Positions 28,505 to 37,823 of a stretch of DNA of 64,000 bases are shown piece after piece. The translations under genes and the position numbers were made by a program. How positions within the stretch are numbered: the first letter of the stretch is position 1; each line of letters begins with the position of its first letter. The DNA is from Pedobacter ureilyticus (GTDB lineage Bacteria; Bacteroidota; Bacteroidia; Sphingobacteriales; Sphingobacteriaceae): contig NZ_SSHJ01000006.1 in the NCBI RefSeq assembly GCF_005925345.1, forward strand, positions 62,001 through 126,000. Direction: 5' to 3'. The notes beneath the pieces were generated by a model, which saw nothing but the letters and a program-made list of their open reading frames with translations, was not told the origin of the DNA and ran no database searches.

Positions 28505-29032
28505 CTAATAATCGGCCAGAGAGAATAATTTATCGCTATAGGCCTTTAAACGTTGTTTGCCATTTAAAAAAGCTAAGTTGATTAAAAACGAATAACCTGC
28601 CACCTCTGCACCTAGTTTCTGCACCAATGCCGAAGCTGCAACCACCGTGCCCCCAGTTGCCAGTAAATCGTCGTGGATGAGTACCTTTTGACCAACATCA
28701 AAAGCGTCTTCATGAACTTCTAAAGTAGCACTACCATACTCTAAATCGTAAGATTGCTGAATAGTTTTATACGGCAATTTTCCAGCTTTTCTAATAGGCA
28801 CAAACGGCACATTTAGCTGTTGCGCTAAAGCTAGACCAAATAAAAAGCCTCTACTTTCTATCCCCGCAACAACATCTATTTCTACATCTATAAGTTGTTC
28901 GGCTAAGGCTTCAGCAATTTCGTTGCACAGTTCTGGGTTCTTTAAAATAGGGGTTATGTCTTTAAAAATAATCCCTGGCTTGGGGAAATCTGGAACATCC
29001 CTAATGATTTGTTTGATTTTATCGGATACCAT
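28505..29032 (-). CDS. apt: Adenine phosphoribosyltransferase
   Basis: 175 residues. The PRPP-binding signature VLIHDDLLATGGTV is at 117-130 and the substrate loop ESRGFLFG at 59-66; PGIIFKDITPIL near the start is typical of APRT. Salvages adenine to AMP using PRPP, cytosolic. A TACTTTTG -7 box lies 29 bases upstream, so it is transcribed independently of the helix-hairpin-helix gene upstream. Confidence 0.95.
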   Translation of the reverse strand: MVSDKIKQIIRDVPDFPKPGIIFKDITPILKNPELCNEIAEALAEQLIDVEIDVVAGIESRGFLFGLALAQQLNVPFVPIRKAGKLPYKTIQQSYDLEYGSATLEVHEDAFDVGQKVLIHDDLLATGGTVVAASALVQKLGAEVAGYSFLINLAFLNGKQRLKAYSDKLFSLADY

Positions 29033-29060
29033 TATAACTATAAAGTGATAAGTTGAAATT

Positions 29061-29068
29061 CAAAAGTA
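29061..29068 (-). promoter_or_regulatory. Promoter -7 element of apt
   Basis: TACTTTTG on the minus strand matches TAnnTTTG exactly, 29 bases from the start codon; no clear -33. Confidence 0.45.
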
Positions 29069-29103
29069 AGTTATTTTAGTTAATGGTTGGATAGTTAACA
29101 CCA

Positions 29104-30000
29104 TTAGAAGCTGAGATAAGGAGCAATTTTCTGGATGGTTTCTGGCTTTAGAATAAGCACTTTACTTAAATCAGCTATGCTATGGTAAGCTCCGTGCTGT
29201 TTCCTGTACTGGATGATGGCATTCATTTGCTTAAAACTGAGGTAGGGATGTCGTTTCAAATCATCAAATTCGGCAGTATTGATATTAATTTTCTTTATTC
29301 CCTCTTCGTTGATTTTGATTTGGTCTTTAATCTCATTAAACTTTGGCGTATCAACACCATATACCTCAAACAGTTGCTCCTTGCTGTGGAAACCTCCCAA
29401 ACGTTCTCGATATTTTACAATTCTTCGGGCAAAAGCAGGTCCCACACCCTTAATTTTGTCCAGCTCTAGGGTATCAGCAGCATTAATTTCTACGACAACG
29501 GTCTCTCTTTTTGTGTAATTAAAGGTATCCTTTTTATCCAACTGCTCAGTTTTGGGAATAGATACATAAGGCAACAAGGCTTCATATTTTTCTGGCGAGA
29601 TGGTGTACATCTTTTTCAAATCTTCTGGTTGATAGAACTTTCCTCCTTTTTTCACATAGTTTACGATGGACATAGCCTGCTTATAAGACAGTCCAAATTG
29701 CTGCCACTCTTTCTCGGTAATGGTGTTTGGATTAAACGTAAAATATTTCACCAAACGTTTGGAGGCACCAGGGGCTACCCCACTGCGAGCGGCACCAAAT
29801 CGCTTCTTATTGTATCGATCTACCAAAACCAATTTCTCTAGCGCCTTATGCTCGGTGTCAGCCTGCGCTGAATTCTTACTTAGATAGTTCTGATACAGGT
29901 AAGGCGCAAAAGTAACGAGGAGGATAACAATCACTAAATACAAAAGCGCATTATATTCTCGCTTACTAAATCCGAAATTATTGATTAGCCACTTTTTCAT
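29104..30000 (-). CDS. Membrane-anchored helix-hairpin-helix (ComEA-like) protein
   Basis: 298 residues. One membrane segment near the N terminus (ALLYLVIVILLVTFAPYLY) is followed by three helix-hairpin-helix regions: around SYKQAMSIVNYVKKGG, INAADTLELDKIKGVGPAFARRIVKYRERLGGF and ININTAEFDDLKRHPYLSFKQMNAIIQYRKQHGAY. HhH repeats bind DNA non-specifically; in ComEA they act in DNA uptake, but no other competence gene is nearby, so the role is open. The start at 30000 (MKKWLINNFGF) is preferred over 30036. Confidence 0.8.
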   Translation of the reverse strand: MKKWLINNFGFSKREYNALLYLVIVILLVTFAPYLYQNYLSKNSAQADTEHKALEKLVLVDRYNKKRFGAARSGVAPGASKRLVKYFTFNPNTITEKEWQQFGLSYKQAMSIVNYVKKGGKFYQPEDLKKMYTISPEKYEALLPYVSIPKTEQLDKKDTFNYTKRETVVVEINAADTLELDKIKGVGPAFARRIVKYRERLGGFHSKEQLFEVYGVDTPKFNEIKDQIKINEEGIKKININTAEFDDLKRHPYLSFKQMNAIIQYRKQHGAYHSIADLSKVLILKPETIQKIAPYLSF

Positions 30001-30175
30001 CGTTATTATTATTAATGAATAATGAAGCCACCTCAATTTGTTCCTAAAAAAAAAAGAAACAAAGGAAAATCAAGATGTTTTCACAGATTAGATAGTTAAC
30101 TAAAATAAATCTTATTTTTGACATTGCTTTATACTTATTGCGAAAAGTAACTATACTTAACCTTATTATTTGTAC

Positions 30176-31927
30176 ATGAAGATTATTACCAAACAAGAGT
30201 TTGCACACGCAACCAAGATAGATAAGTTGGGGGTTCCGGGCCTGGCAGCGCTGTTAATGGAAGTAATGAAACTGAACGACATTAACAAGGTGTTTTCGAT
30301 GAACCAACATTTTGAAGGTTTAGAGTTTGTAGACAAAATACTGGAAACCATTGGCGTATCTATAGATTTTGACGAAGATGATTTGAAAAACATCCCAAAA
30401 ACGGGTGGGTTTATTGCCATTGCCAACCACCCTTATGGTGGCGTAGAAGGTTTGGCTTTGGTAAAACTACTGTGTACGGTTAGGCCCGAAGCTAAGGTAA
30501 TGGTTAACTTTATCCTTAAAAAAATCCCTAACCTTAGTGATTTTTTTGTAGCGGTAAACCCTTTCGAAAATGTACAGCATTCGTCGAGCATAAGTGGCTT
30601 AAAATCTACTTTCGATTTATTAAAAAGCGGAATACCTATCGGGATTTTCCCAGCTGGCGAGGTTTCTACTTTTAACCTAGAGAAACAAGAAATTACCGAT
30701 AGACTTTGGCACCCTGTGGTGGGCAAATTGGTGGCCAAATCTAAACTTCCGGTGGTACCCATCTATTTTCATGGTAATAATGGCGTGCTGTTTAATATAT
30801 TAAGCTTTTTACACCCCACTTTAAGAACGGCCAAACTCCCTTCAGAGTTTTTAAACAAACAAGGTTTAAAAATTAAAGTACGCATTGGCAAGCCCATCAA
30901 AATTGAAGACATTAACTACAATAAAGACACCAATAAACTTCTTGATTTTTTACGAGCCAGAACTTACGCTTTGGGCACCAGTTTAGAGCAGGAAAGGAAG
31001 CTTTTTAACCCGATCAGCTTATTCAAGATTAAGAAAAAACCAGCTGAGGTAGTGGAAGAAACGCCAAAAGATTTGATGGCAAAAGAGGTAGAAGGCTTAA
31101 CCGACTATCGTGTTTGGGAAGAAAAAAACTACGAGGTTTACATTGTACCTACCACAAGTATCCCTCATATTTTAAGGGAAATTGGCCGACTACGCGAAAT
31201 CACTTTTAGACAAGTTGGTGAAGGCACTAATAAGAAAATAGACTTAGACAACTACGACATTTACTACAATCACCTCTTTATTTGGGATAAAGAAACGCAA
31301 ATGATTGTAGGTGCTTACCGCATTGGCAAGGGCGACGAGATTTTGGATACCATGGGTAAACGTGGGTTTTATATCTCTGAGCTGTTTAAGATCAAAGAGC
31401 CATTTTATCCCATTTTAAGGCAAGGTATTGAGTTGGGCAGATCGTGGATTAGAAAGGAATACCAGTTGAAACCCCTGCCTCTTTTCTTATTGTGGAAAGG
31501 CATTTTGAAATACCTGATGCTAAATCCTCGTTACCGCTATATGATTGGTCCGGTAAGTATCAGTAATAGTTTTTCTAAATTCAGTAAATCGCTGATTGTA
31601 GATTTTATTACCAAAAACCATTTCGACTACGAATTGGCACATTACGTAAAACCAAGAAATAAGTTTAAGGCAGATCTTAGCCCAATAGATACCGATTTAT
31701 TGATTGAGCATAGTGAAAGCTTAAAAGATCTAGACGGGCTGATTGGTGATATCGAAAACAACCACATTAAAATACCGGTATTGTTGCGCCAGTATATGAA
31801 CTTAAACGCTAAAATTATCTGCTTCAACATAGATCCTAAATTTTCTGATTGCTTAGATGGATTTTTGGTAGTGGATACGCACAAAATTCCGGCAGATATA
31901 TTGGAGAAGGTTGGTAAAAACCTGTAG
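30176..31927 (+). CDS. olsF: Bifunctional lysophospholipid/GNAT acyltransferase, OlsF-like
   Basis: 583 residues with two fused domains. The N-terminal ~290 residues are a PlsC/OlsA-like O-acyltransferase: NHPYGGVEG (84-92, the HX4D-type motif with E in place of D) and FPAGEVS (158-164). The C-terminal part, from about residue 315, is an OlsB/hemolysin-like GNAT N-acyltransferase (REITFRQVGEGTNKKIDLDNYDIYYNHLFIWDKETQMIVGAYRIGKG). In Flavobacterium and Serratia, OlsF makes ornithine lipid in both steps; a glycine lipid product is an alternative in this phylum. The ATG at 30176 is chosen over a TTG at 30170. The stop codon lies at the edge of a palindromic repeat. Confidence 0.85.
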   Translation: MKIITKQEFAHATKIDKLGVPGLAALLMEVMKLNDINKVFSMNQHFEGLEFVDKILETIGVSIDFDEDDLKNIPKTGGFIAIANHPYGGVEGLALVKLLCTVRPEAKVMVNFILKKIPNLSDFFVAVNPFENVQHSSSISGLKSTFDLLKSGIPIGIFPAGEVSTFNLEKQEITDRLWHPVVGKLVAKSKLPVVPIYFHGNNGVLFNILSFLHPTLRTAKLPSEFLNKQGLKIKVRIGKPIKIEDINYNKDTNKLLDFLRARTYALGTSLEQERKLFNPISLFKIKKKPAEVVEETPKDLMAKEVEGLTDYRVWEEKNYEVYIVPTTSIPHILREIGRLREITFRQVGEGTNKKIDLDNYDIYYNHLFIWDKETQMIVGAYRIGKGDEILDTMGKRGFYISELFKIKEPFYPILRQGIELGRSWIRKEYQLKPLPLFLLWKGILKYLMLNPRYRYMIGPVSISNSFSKFSKSLIVDFITKNHFDYELAHYVKPRNKFKADLSPIDTDLLIEHSESLKDLDGLIGDIENNHIKIPVLLRQYMNLNAKIICFNIDPKFSDCLDGFLVVDTHKIPADILEKVGKNL

Positions 31928-32020
31928 CCCTGCACCACCCAACCTCCCCAAAGGGCAGGAGTAACCTATTGTATAGACAGCTTTGCTCCCCTCCCCTTTG
32001 GGGAGGCAGGGTGGGGCCAA
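31925..32020. repeat. G/C-rich palindromic (MITE-like) repeat, copy 1
   Basis: Left arm TAGCCCTGCACC...CCTCCCCAAAGGG and right arm CCCCTTTGGGGAGG...GGTGGGGCC are inverted, each itself palindromic around CCCCAAAGGGG. The left end begins at the stop codon of the OlsF-like gene. A related copy is at 56743-56850. Confidence 0.7.
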
Positions 32021-32269
32021 AAAGCAAAAGCCTCGACATCCATCGGGGCTTTGTGCTATCAACTAACCTAAACTGTATGATAAATACTAACCAAATATTT
32101 AACATCACAAATGTAGGTTAGCAATGTTAAGCCCTTGTAAAACCTGCGTTATTTTATATTTACTTAACAGGAAAAATCAATTTCTGGTAAAAACGTCTTT
32201 TTTCTCACGATTTCCTTTGGATTAACAAGTTAATTTTAGTTAAATTTAATGTTAACTGAATGTTAATAA
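31928..32269. other. Intergenic region after olsF: repeat, hairpin, GTTAA array
   Basis: No gene. Holds the palindromic repeat, a hairpin AAAGCCTCGA / TCGGGGCTTT (32027-32036 / 32043-32052) that may end the olsF transcript, and four GTTAA words at 32229, 32239, 32251 and 32262 immediately before the next gene. Confidence 0.55.
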
Positions 32270-33475
32270 ATGTATTTACTAAAGCGATATGGCCTTTTTA
32301 AATTGCTGGCGATGCTGGCATTGATGTATTGTTTCAACAATGCTAGGGCGCAGATGCATAGTTTTGAGTTTTATGGGCATACTTTTAATTTAAATGCCGA
32401 TACTGTTTTGCAGCAAAACTTTTCGGAGGGACTAACAGCTGCTAACATTAAAAAATTTTATAGCCAACTTAACAAAGCTAATACCGACGACCTAATTGCT
32501 TCTCTAAAAATTTATCGCGAAAAACATCAGCTTAGTGATTGGCTTTATTACCAATTGATTAGAAGAACAGCCGAACAGCTAAGCCCAAAAGCAAAAAATT
32601 ATCATAGTTATACGTTATATAAATGGTTTTTGATGGTCAAATCTGGTTATGATGCCAGGATTGCCATAGGCGATAATCAAATTATCTTTTACGTGCGCTG
32701 CGATGAGGATATTTCAGACATCCCATTTTTTATAATTGATGATAACAAATATATGTGCCTGAATTATCACGATTATCAAAAACTATTTAAGCAAGCAGAA
32801 ACTTATATTCCAGTTAGGATTGACGTTGCAGAAGCTAAAGCCGCTTTTAGCTACAAGGTAACTAACATGCCCGAATTTAAACCAGAAAATTATCAGGAGA
32901 AGCAAATTGCTTTTAATTACAAGCACAAAGCTTACCATTTTAATGTAAAGGTAAATAGCGAGGTTTCGCAAATTTTCGCCAACTATCCTGTAGTTGATTT
33001 TGCAACTTATTCCAATATTCCGCTAAGTAAAGAAACCTACCAATCGTTAATTCCAATGCTAAGAGAAAACGTAAAAAAGATGTCGACCAAAAAGGGTGTA
33101 GATTATTTAATGCAATTTACCAGACACGCTTTTCTTTATGAAGATGATGAAATGGCAATAGGTAAAGAAAAACGTTTTTCGCCAGAGCAAACTTTGTTAA
33201 ACGACCAAAGCGATTGCGACGATCGAGCTGCATTGTTCTTTTTCCTAGTTAAGGAAATCTATAATTTACCGATGATTGCCCTACTCTATCCTACTCATAT
33301 TACCATGGCTGTTGCTTTTGAAAAACCTGTTGGCGATGGTATTTTGTACAATGGCAAGGTGTATTCGGTTTGCGAACCTACGCCGCAAAAAAAGAACTTG
33401 AAAATTGGGGAGGTAGCTGATAACTTGAAAAACCAAAAGTATGAAGTGGTGTATGCTTATCAGCCTGTAAAATAA
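32270..33475 (+). CDS. Secreted transglutaminase-like protein, uncharacterised
   Basis: 401 residues. Signal peptide MYLLKRYGLFKLLAMLALMYCFNNARA-Q, so exported to the periplasm. The C-terminal third has NDQSDCDDRAALFFFLVKEIYNLP followed by YPTHITMAVAF, i.e. the Cys and His of the transglutaminase-like fold, with D residues around the cysteine. The N-terminal two thirds match nothing I recognise. A peptidase, amidase or non-catalytic role are all possible. It ends in a bidirectional terminator shared with the convergent lipoprotein gene. Confidence 0.65.
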   Translation: MYLLKRYGLFKLLAMLALMYCFNNARAQMHSFEFYGHTFNLNADTVLQQNFSEGLTAANIKKFYSQLNKANTDDLIASLKIYREKHQLSDWLYYQLIRRTAEQLSPKAKNYHSYTLYKWFLMVKSGYDARIAIGDNQIIFYVRCDEDISDIPFFIIDDNKYMCLNYHDYQKLFKQAETYIPVRIDVAEAKAAFSYKVTNMPEFKPENYQEKQIAFNYKHKAYHFNVKVNSEVSQIFANYPVVDFATYSNIPLSKETYQSLIPMLRENVKKMSTKKGVDYLMQFTRHAFLYEDDEMAIGKEKRFSPEQTLLNDQSDCDDRAALFFFLVKEIYNLPMIALLYPTHITMAVAFEKPVGDGILYNGKVYSVCEPTPQKKNLKIGEVADNLKNQKYEVVYAYQPVK

Positions 33476-33479
33476 AAAA

Positions 33480-33503
33480 CCCTCGAAGCGATCGCTTCGA
33501 GGG
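33480..33503. terminator. Bidirectional terminator between convergent genes
   Basis: A perfect 24-base palindrome centred on GCGATCGC, flanked by TTTTTT on the plus strand and TTTTTATTTT on the minus strand, so it ends both the plus-strand gene and the convergent lipoprotein gene. Confidence 0.85.
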
Positions 33504-33527
33504 TTTTTTATTATGATTTTAAACTAA

Positions 33528-34886
33528 TTAGTAAGTATTGGTTTTTGGAGTCCAGCTAGTCCAACCAGTAGTCCAGTTGGTAGTACCAAATGCTCCTTTA
33601 AATGCTACTTTCTCGAAGAAAGCATCAGCTTGATCTCCTGTGAAAGCTGCACCAGTTAAAGCGATAGAACCAGTAGCTGGTAAAAAGTTAGGATTAGTTA
33701 AACTGAAAGCATTAGTTAAACCAGCACCTGCTGCTGATGTTAATTTTACAGTTCCGTCTGCTGTAGCTTTAGTTTCGATTGCTGCTGCAGAAGCACCAGC
33801 AACAGTTACATCACTTCCCATTTTAAAAGGAGCTGCTAAAGCATAAAGAATATTGTTTTTGAATTGAGAAGTACCATCAATGAATGCATTGTAAGTACCA
33901 TTAGACTCTAAAGATAAACCTCCATCTGGATGACCTAACAAAATCGAATTGTTAAGAACAAAAGCAGTATTTCTTCTAAATCTATTTGCAAAATTATGGT
34001 TTGCCGCAGTATTTGCAGCTCCATTTGGACCTAAAATTGTAAAGTTGGAAAGGTTTGGTCTAGTTCTAGGTGTTGCATCAGAACCATTTGCGTTGTTATC
34101 GCACTCAATACCGTTTCCAGCATCTCCACCGTCTACAAACTCAGGATCTCTTAAAGAAACGGCAAACTGAATTTTACCTCTATAACCAAAATCGAAATCG
34201 AAATCATCATCAGCCGTAGCATAAGCAACTAGATACTTCGCATTAACAGTACCACCAAAGAATTCAAAAGCATCATCGTTACCATAAGCTACCATGATGT
34301 GTTCTAAAGTAGTACCAGAACCCACTCCTCCTAACGTCAAACCATTAATTTCAGAATTAAGTTCAGCGGCAATACCAGCAAATTCTATTCTAATATATTT
34401 CAAACTACCTGAATTATCATTATCTACGTTACCACCGTATTGTCTACCTACACCACCTTCAATAGTTGGATTGGTTGCATTTACAGTAGCTTTACCTAAG
34501 AGAATAATTCCACCCCAATCACCAGGCTGTCTTTCACCCACCGGTCTGCCAGAGGTGAACACTATTGGAGATTGAGCAGTACCTTCTGCCATTATTTTAG
34601 AACCTCTTTCCATAATCAAAGCACCTTTATTGCTTGTACTAGATTTTACAATTGTTCCTGGCTCTATTGTTAGCGACGAACCTTCTTCAAAATAAGTATA
34701 TCCAGTTAGGGTAATTGTACCTTTCCTTACAATAACGTGTTGGTCTTTTTTAAAAGTACCTGTTAGATTTCCACCATTGGTAATTTCGATCGTGCCTGTC
34801 TCATCACCACCATTATCGTCCTTTTTACAAGCAGTAAAAGAAATTGCAGCAATGAATACTGCTAAAAAAGATTTTTTTATTTTCAT
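33528..34886 (-). CDS. Beta-rich lipoprotein paired with a TonB-dependent receptor
   Basis: 452 residues. Signal peptide with lipobox (MKIKKSFLAVFIAAISFTACKKD). The mature protein is rich in short hydrophobic/glycine repeats (FEEGSSLTIEPGTIVKSSTS, GDWGGIILLGKATVNA, NGLTLGGVGSGTTLEHIMVAYG), a right-handed beta-helix-like pattern, with Asp-rich loops (DDDFDFDFGYRG). Homologues in the phylum are often misnamed multidrug transporter. It follows the TonB receptor gene by 91 bases on the same strand, so it is probably the surface partner of that receptor. Substrate unknown. Confidence 0.75.
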   Translation of the reverse strand: MKIKKSFLAVFIAAISFTACKKDDNGGDETGTIEITNGGNLTGTFKKDQHVIVRKGTITLTGYTYFEEGSSLTIEPGTIVKSSTSNKGALIMERGSKIMAEGTAQSPIVFTSGRPVGERQPGDWGGIILLGKATVNATNPTIEGGVGRQYGGNVDNDNSGSLKYIRIEFAGIAAELNSEINGLTLGGVGSGTTLEHIMVAYGNDDAFEFFGGTVNAKYLVAYATADDDFDFDFGYRGKIQFAVSLRDPEFVDGGDAGNGIECDNNANGSDATPRTRPNLSNFTILGPNGAANTAANHNFANRFRRNTAFVLNNSILLGHPDGGLSLESNGTYNAFIDGTSQFKNNILYALAAPFKMGSDVTVAGASAAAIETKATADGTVKLTSAAGAGLTNAFSLTNPNFLPATGSIALTGAAFTGDQADAFFEKVAFKGAFGTTNWTTGWTSWTPKTNTY

Positions 34887-34977
34887 AATTTTATTTTTTT
34901 GTAAAAGTATATTCTCAATATTATATTAAGATTATCAGCACATTAAGATTTTCTTAACTTACATTCAACCTAAAAAG

Positions 34978-37785
34978 TTATTTCGTCAATGAAAAGTTAT
35001 AGCTGAATCCTAGAGTAAAATTTGTCCCGAAACTGGTTGAGATGTACTGCTTGTCTACATTAGAGTTATAGCCATTTTTATCATCCATATTTAGATAGAA
35101 TATGCTATTTTGGTTTAATACATCACCAATATTTAGCTTTAACTCTGCCTTATTTTTAAATAGTTTTTTACTGATCTGAAAGTCGATTACATTTCTTGAA
35201 TTTTCCCAAATATTTGGGATTTGAGAATTTCCTACAAAAGCTATACGCTCTCCAATTCTATTATATAAGGCTGTTAAAGAAACTCCGCTCTTTTCATTTG
35301 CATATTGTAAACCTGCATTAATTAGGTAAGGCGATTGTCCTTGTAGAGGCCTTGCATCCAAACCTAAAGCATTAAGTTTTACCTCAGAATGAATATAACT
35401 TACATTGGCAAAAGCTGTTAAATCTTTAAAGAAATTACCACCCAACGCATCTAATCTCTTCCTAAAGTCAACCTCTGCACCATACGAAGAGGCTTTACTT
35501 ATATTAGTAAAGTTTATCTGCCTACGCTCTGGTGTTCCTCCTTCATCTAAGGTTTGCTCTATTGCGTTATTAAAGTCTTTGTAAAACACTGAAAATGTAA
35601 CCGCCTCTCCGGCTTTTGGATAAATTTCATACCTTAAATCAGCATTATTAATGGTCCCCCTCTCTAACATAGGGTTACCTAAAGTTGACGTCTGAGCCAC
35701 GAAATCATAAAATGCAAATGGAGCCAATTCTCTTAATTCAGGTCTAGATACCGTCCTAGAAACGGAAGCTCGGAAATTACTTTTATCAGTAATTGAATAA
35801 GTGTAATTCGCGGAAGGCAAAATATCTGTGAAAGTTTGATCGAAACTCCTATTAGTTCCACTCAAGTCCATGTAATCTATATTTTGATAATAATTTTCTA
35901 CCCTAACACCCCATACTAATCTTGATTTCTCACTAAACTTATTATCTAGCATCAAATAACCAGCATTTAATAATGATTGAGCCTCGTAAGAATCTGTATT
36001 ACTTGTAAAGTCGGTTAAGATAAAGCCACCTGTCGAGCTGATATTTTCGGAAGCAAAGATTGATCCTTTTGGTAAACTCAACAGATAATTATCCATACTC
36101 GCTGATCCAGTTGAGTTAAAAAGATAGTTAAAAATTCTTGCACTAAAATCCCTAGTTTTATACATACTTAAAAATCCGGTTTTAAAAGTACTTTTCTTTG
36201 ATAGGAAATTAAATGGAAGTGTATAGTTAGCTTGTGCAGAAAAATTATCTTCTTTCAATGACGAGAAAAACCTACGGCTATTTCTATCTACCAAATTATA
36301 TTCAGATGAATTTTCATCACCAACTTGTCTATAATAAATTGATCTTAAATCTGGCTGATCTCTTTTGATTAACGAATAGCTTAAATTCCAGTTGATTTTT
36401 TGATCTGCCTTACCAAACTGATGATCACCTTCTAACTGTGTATTATAAATAGCTTTCTTGGTAAGATCATTATTATTAAACCGAAGATTGGCATCAATAT
36501 TGGTATTGAAACCATTTCTGTCTACATAAGTTTCATCTAATACATTATTGAATAAGTTCTTAAAGCTTAATTTAGTCTTACCTTGCTTATAAGTAACATT
36601 AGCCAATACACCCACACTTGTATTAAATGTATATTGAGTATCATTATAATCATAATAGATATCTCTAAAATCATTTTGATAATCGTTACGCTGAACAGGA
36701 TTAATATTTTGTCCATTTCTGTAAGAAAGAGAAATAACACTTCCTAATGAGCCACCATTTTTGAAATCTGTTCTATTACCGTAATTAATTTGATGATTTT
36801 GCGAAGGAATAGCAATGTAGGTTTGTTCGGCATAAGGGTTTGGCAATTGTTTCGAAAACTCAGCTTTTTGAGCCGCAGTTAATGGGTTATACTCTTGAAA
36901 CGAACCAGGGAATGTCGATGGCAATTTCCTACTATTATCAGTAAAACTTAAATAATCATATTTACCTCTTTCGTTTCCCAAAAAATCTTCGAAAGTTGAT
37001 TGGGTATTGTATCCGAAACTTGTCGTGAAATTTAAAAAACTCTGATCTGGAACATCTTTGGTAATTACCTGCACAATACCTCCAGCAAAATCTCCAGGAA
37101 GATCTGGAGAAGCAGTTTTATGAATAACCAAATTATCGATTAGGTTAGAAGGAATAATATCAAAAGAAAATGCCTTTTTGTCTGGCTCTGTTGAAGGCAG
37201 TAAAGAATTATTAAGCATCGAAGTATTATACCTATCCGCTAACCCTCTAATTACAACAAATTTATTGTTCTGAATACTTGCACCACTTACACGTTTTAAA
37301 ACTTCTGAAGTATTTCTATCAGGTGATCTTTTGATTATTTCAGCAGATATTCCACTTGAAATTCTAACACTATTTTTTTGCTGAAGTAATAAAGAATTTA
37401 CCGATTCTTGCTTATAGTTCCCGGTAATTACAACCTGTTGCAAAGTCTGCGATGATGATTCATCTAACGCAATATTTAAACTGGTTACCGAACCGGACTT
37501 TACTTCTACCTCAGTTATTTTTTTTGTAGCATAACTAACATAAGAAACGTCTATCTGGTATTTGCCAGAAGCCAAGCCGCCTAATACGTACTTACCCTCA
37601 ACATCTGTACCTACGCCCTTATTAGTTCCTGCAATTTTTACAGAAACACCAATTAGCGTTTCGCCAGTTTTAGCGTCCGTTACCGTTCCTGCAATTTTTC
37701 CTGTTCCCTGAGCGAAAACAAGTACACTGCCTAACGCGAATAGGATGGTTAGTAGTGTTTTCTTTAGAGTTAATTGTGATTTCAA
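34978..37785 (-). CDS. TonB-dependent outer-membrane receptor with carboxypeptidase-like N domain
   Basis: 935 residues. Signal peptide (MKSQLTLKKTLLTILFALGSVLVFA), a carboxypeptidase-regulatory-like beta sandwich (GKIAGTVTDAKTGETLIGVSVKIAGTNKGVGTDVEGKYVLGGLASGKYQI, ~30-80), a plug domain (~130-240; FVVIRGLADRYNTSMLNN, SPDLPGDFAGGIVQVITKD), then a 22-strand barrel ending in LGFSYNFSLTK. Not a SusC: no SusD partner. Imports an unknown substrate with the lipoprotein encoded downstream. A -7 box and phased CTAACAT/TTAAC direct repeats lie upstream, suggesting control by an OmpR/PhoB-type regulator, possibly for phosphate starvation (inference). Confidence 0.9.
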   Translation of the reverse strand: MKSQLTLKKTLLTILFALGSVLVFAQGTGKIAGTVTDAKTGETLIGVSVKIAGTNKGVGTDVEGKYVLGGLASGKYQIDVSYVSYATKKITEVEVKSGSVTSLNIALDESSSQTLQQVVITGNYKQESVNSLLLQQKNSVRISSGISAEIIKRSPDRNTSEVLKRVSGASIQNNKFVVIRGLADRYNTSMLNNSLLPSTEPDKKAFSFDIIPSNLIDNLVIHKTASPDLPGDFAGGIVQVITKDVPDQSFLNFTTSFGYNTQSTFEDFLGNERGKYDYLSFTDNSRKLPSTFPGSFQEYNPLTAAQKAEFSKQLPNPYAEQTYIAIPSQNHQINYGNRTDFKNGGSLGSVISLSYRNGQNINPVQRNDYQNDFRDIYYDYNDTQYTFNTSVGVLANVTYKQGKTKLSFKNLFNNVLDETYVDRNGFNTNIDANLRFNNNDLTKKAIYNTQLEGDHQFGKADQKINWNLSYSLIKRDQPDLRSIYYRQVGDENSSEYNLVDRNSRRFFSSLKEDNFSAQANYTLPFNFLSKKSTFKTGFLSMYKTRDFSARIFNYLFNSTGSASMDNYLLSLPKGSIFASENISSTGGFILTDFTSNTDSYEAQSLLNAGYLMLDNKFSEKSRLVWGVRVENYYQNIDYMDLSGTNRSFDQTFTDILPSANYTYSITDKSNFRASVSRTVSRPELRELAPFAFYDFVAQTSTLGNPMLERGTINNADLRYEIYPKAGEAVTFSVFYKDFNNAIEQTLDEGGTPERRQINFTNISKASSYGAEVDFRKRLDALGGNFFKDLTAFANVSYIHSEVKLNALGLDARPLQGQSPYLINAGLQYANEKSGVSLTALYNRIGERIAFVGNSQIPNIWENSRNVIDFQISKKLFKNKAELKLNIGDVLNQNSIFYLNMDDKNGYNSNVDKQYISTSFGTNFTLGFSYNFSLTK

Positions 37786-37807
37786 TTTGCCTTATTTTTA
37801 ATTAGGG

Positions 37808-37815
37808 CAAAACTA
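37808..37815 (-). promoter_or_regulatory. Promoter -7 element of the TonB receptor gene
   Basis: TAGTTTTG on the minus strand, an exact TAnnTTTG match, 22 bases before the start codon. No -33 TTTG; the direct repeats occupy that position. Confidence 0.6.
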
Positions 37816-37823
37816 TTATCACA

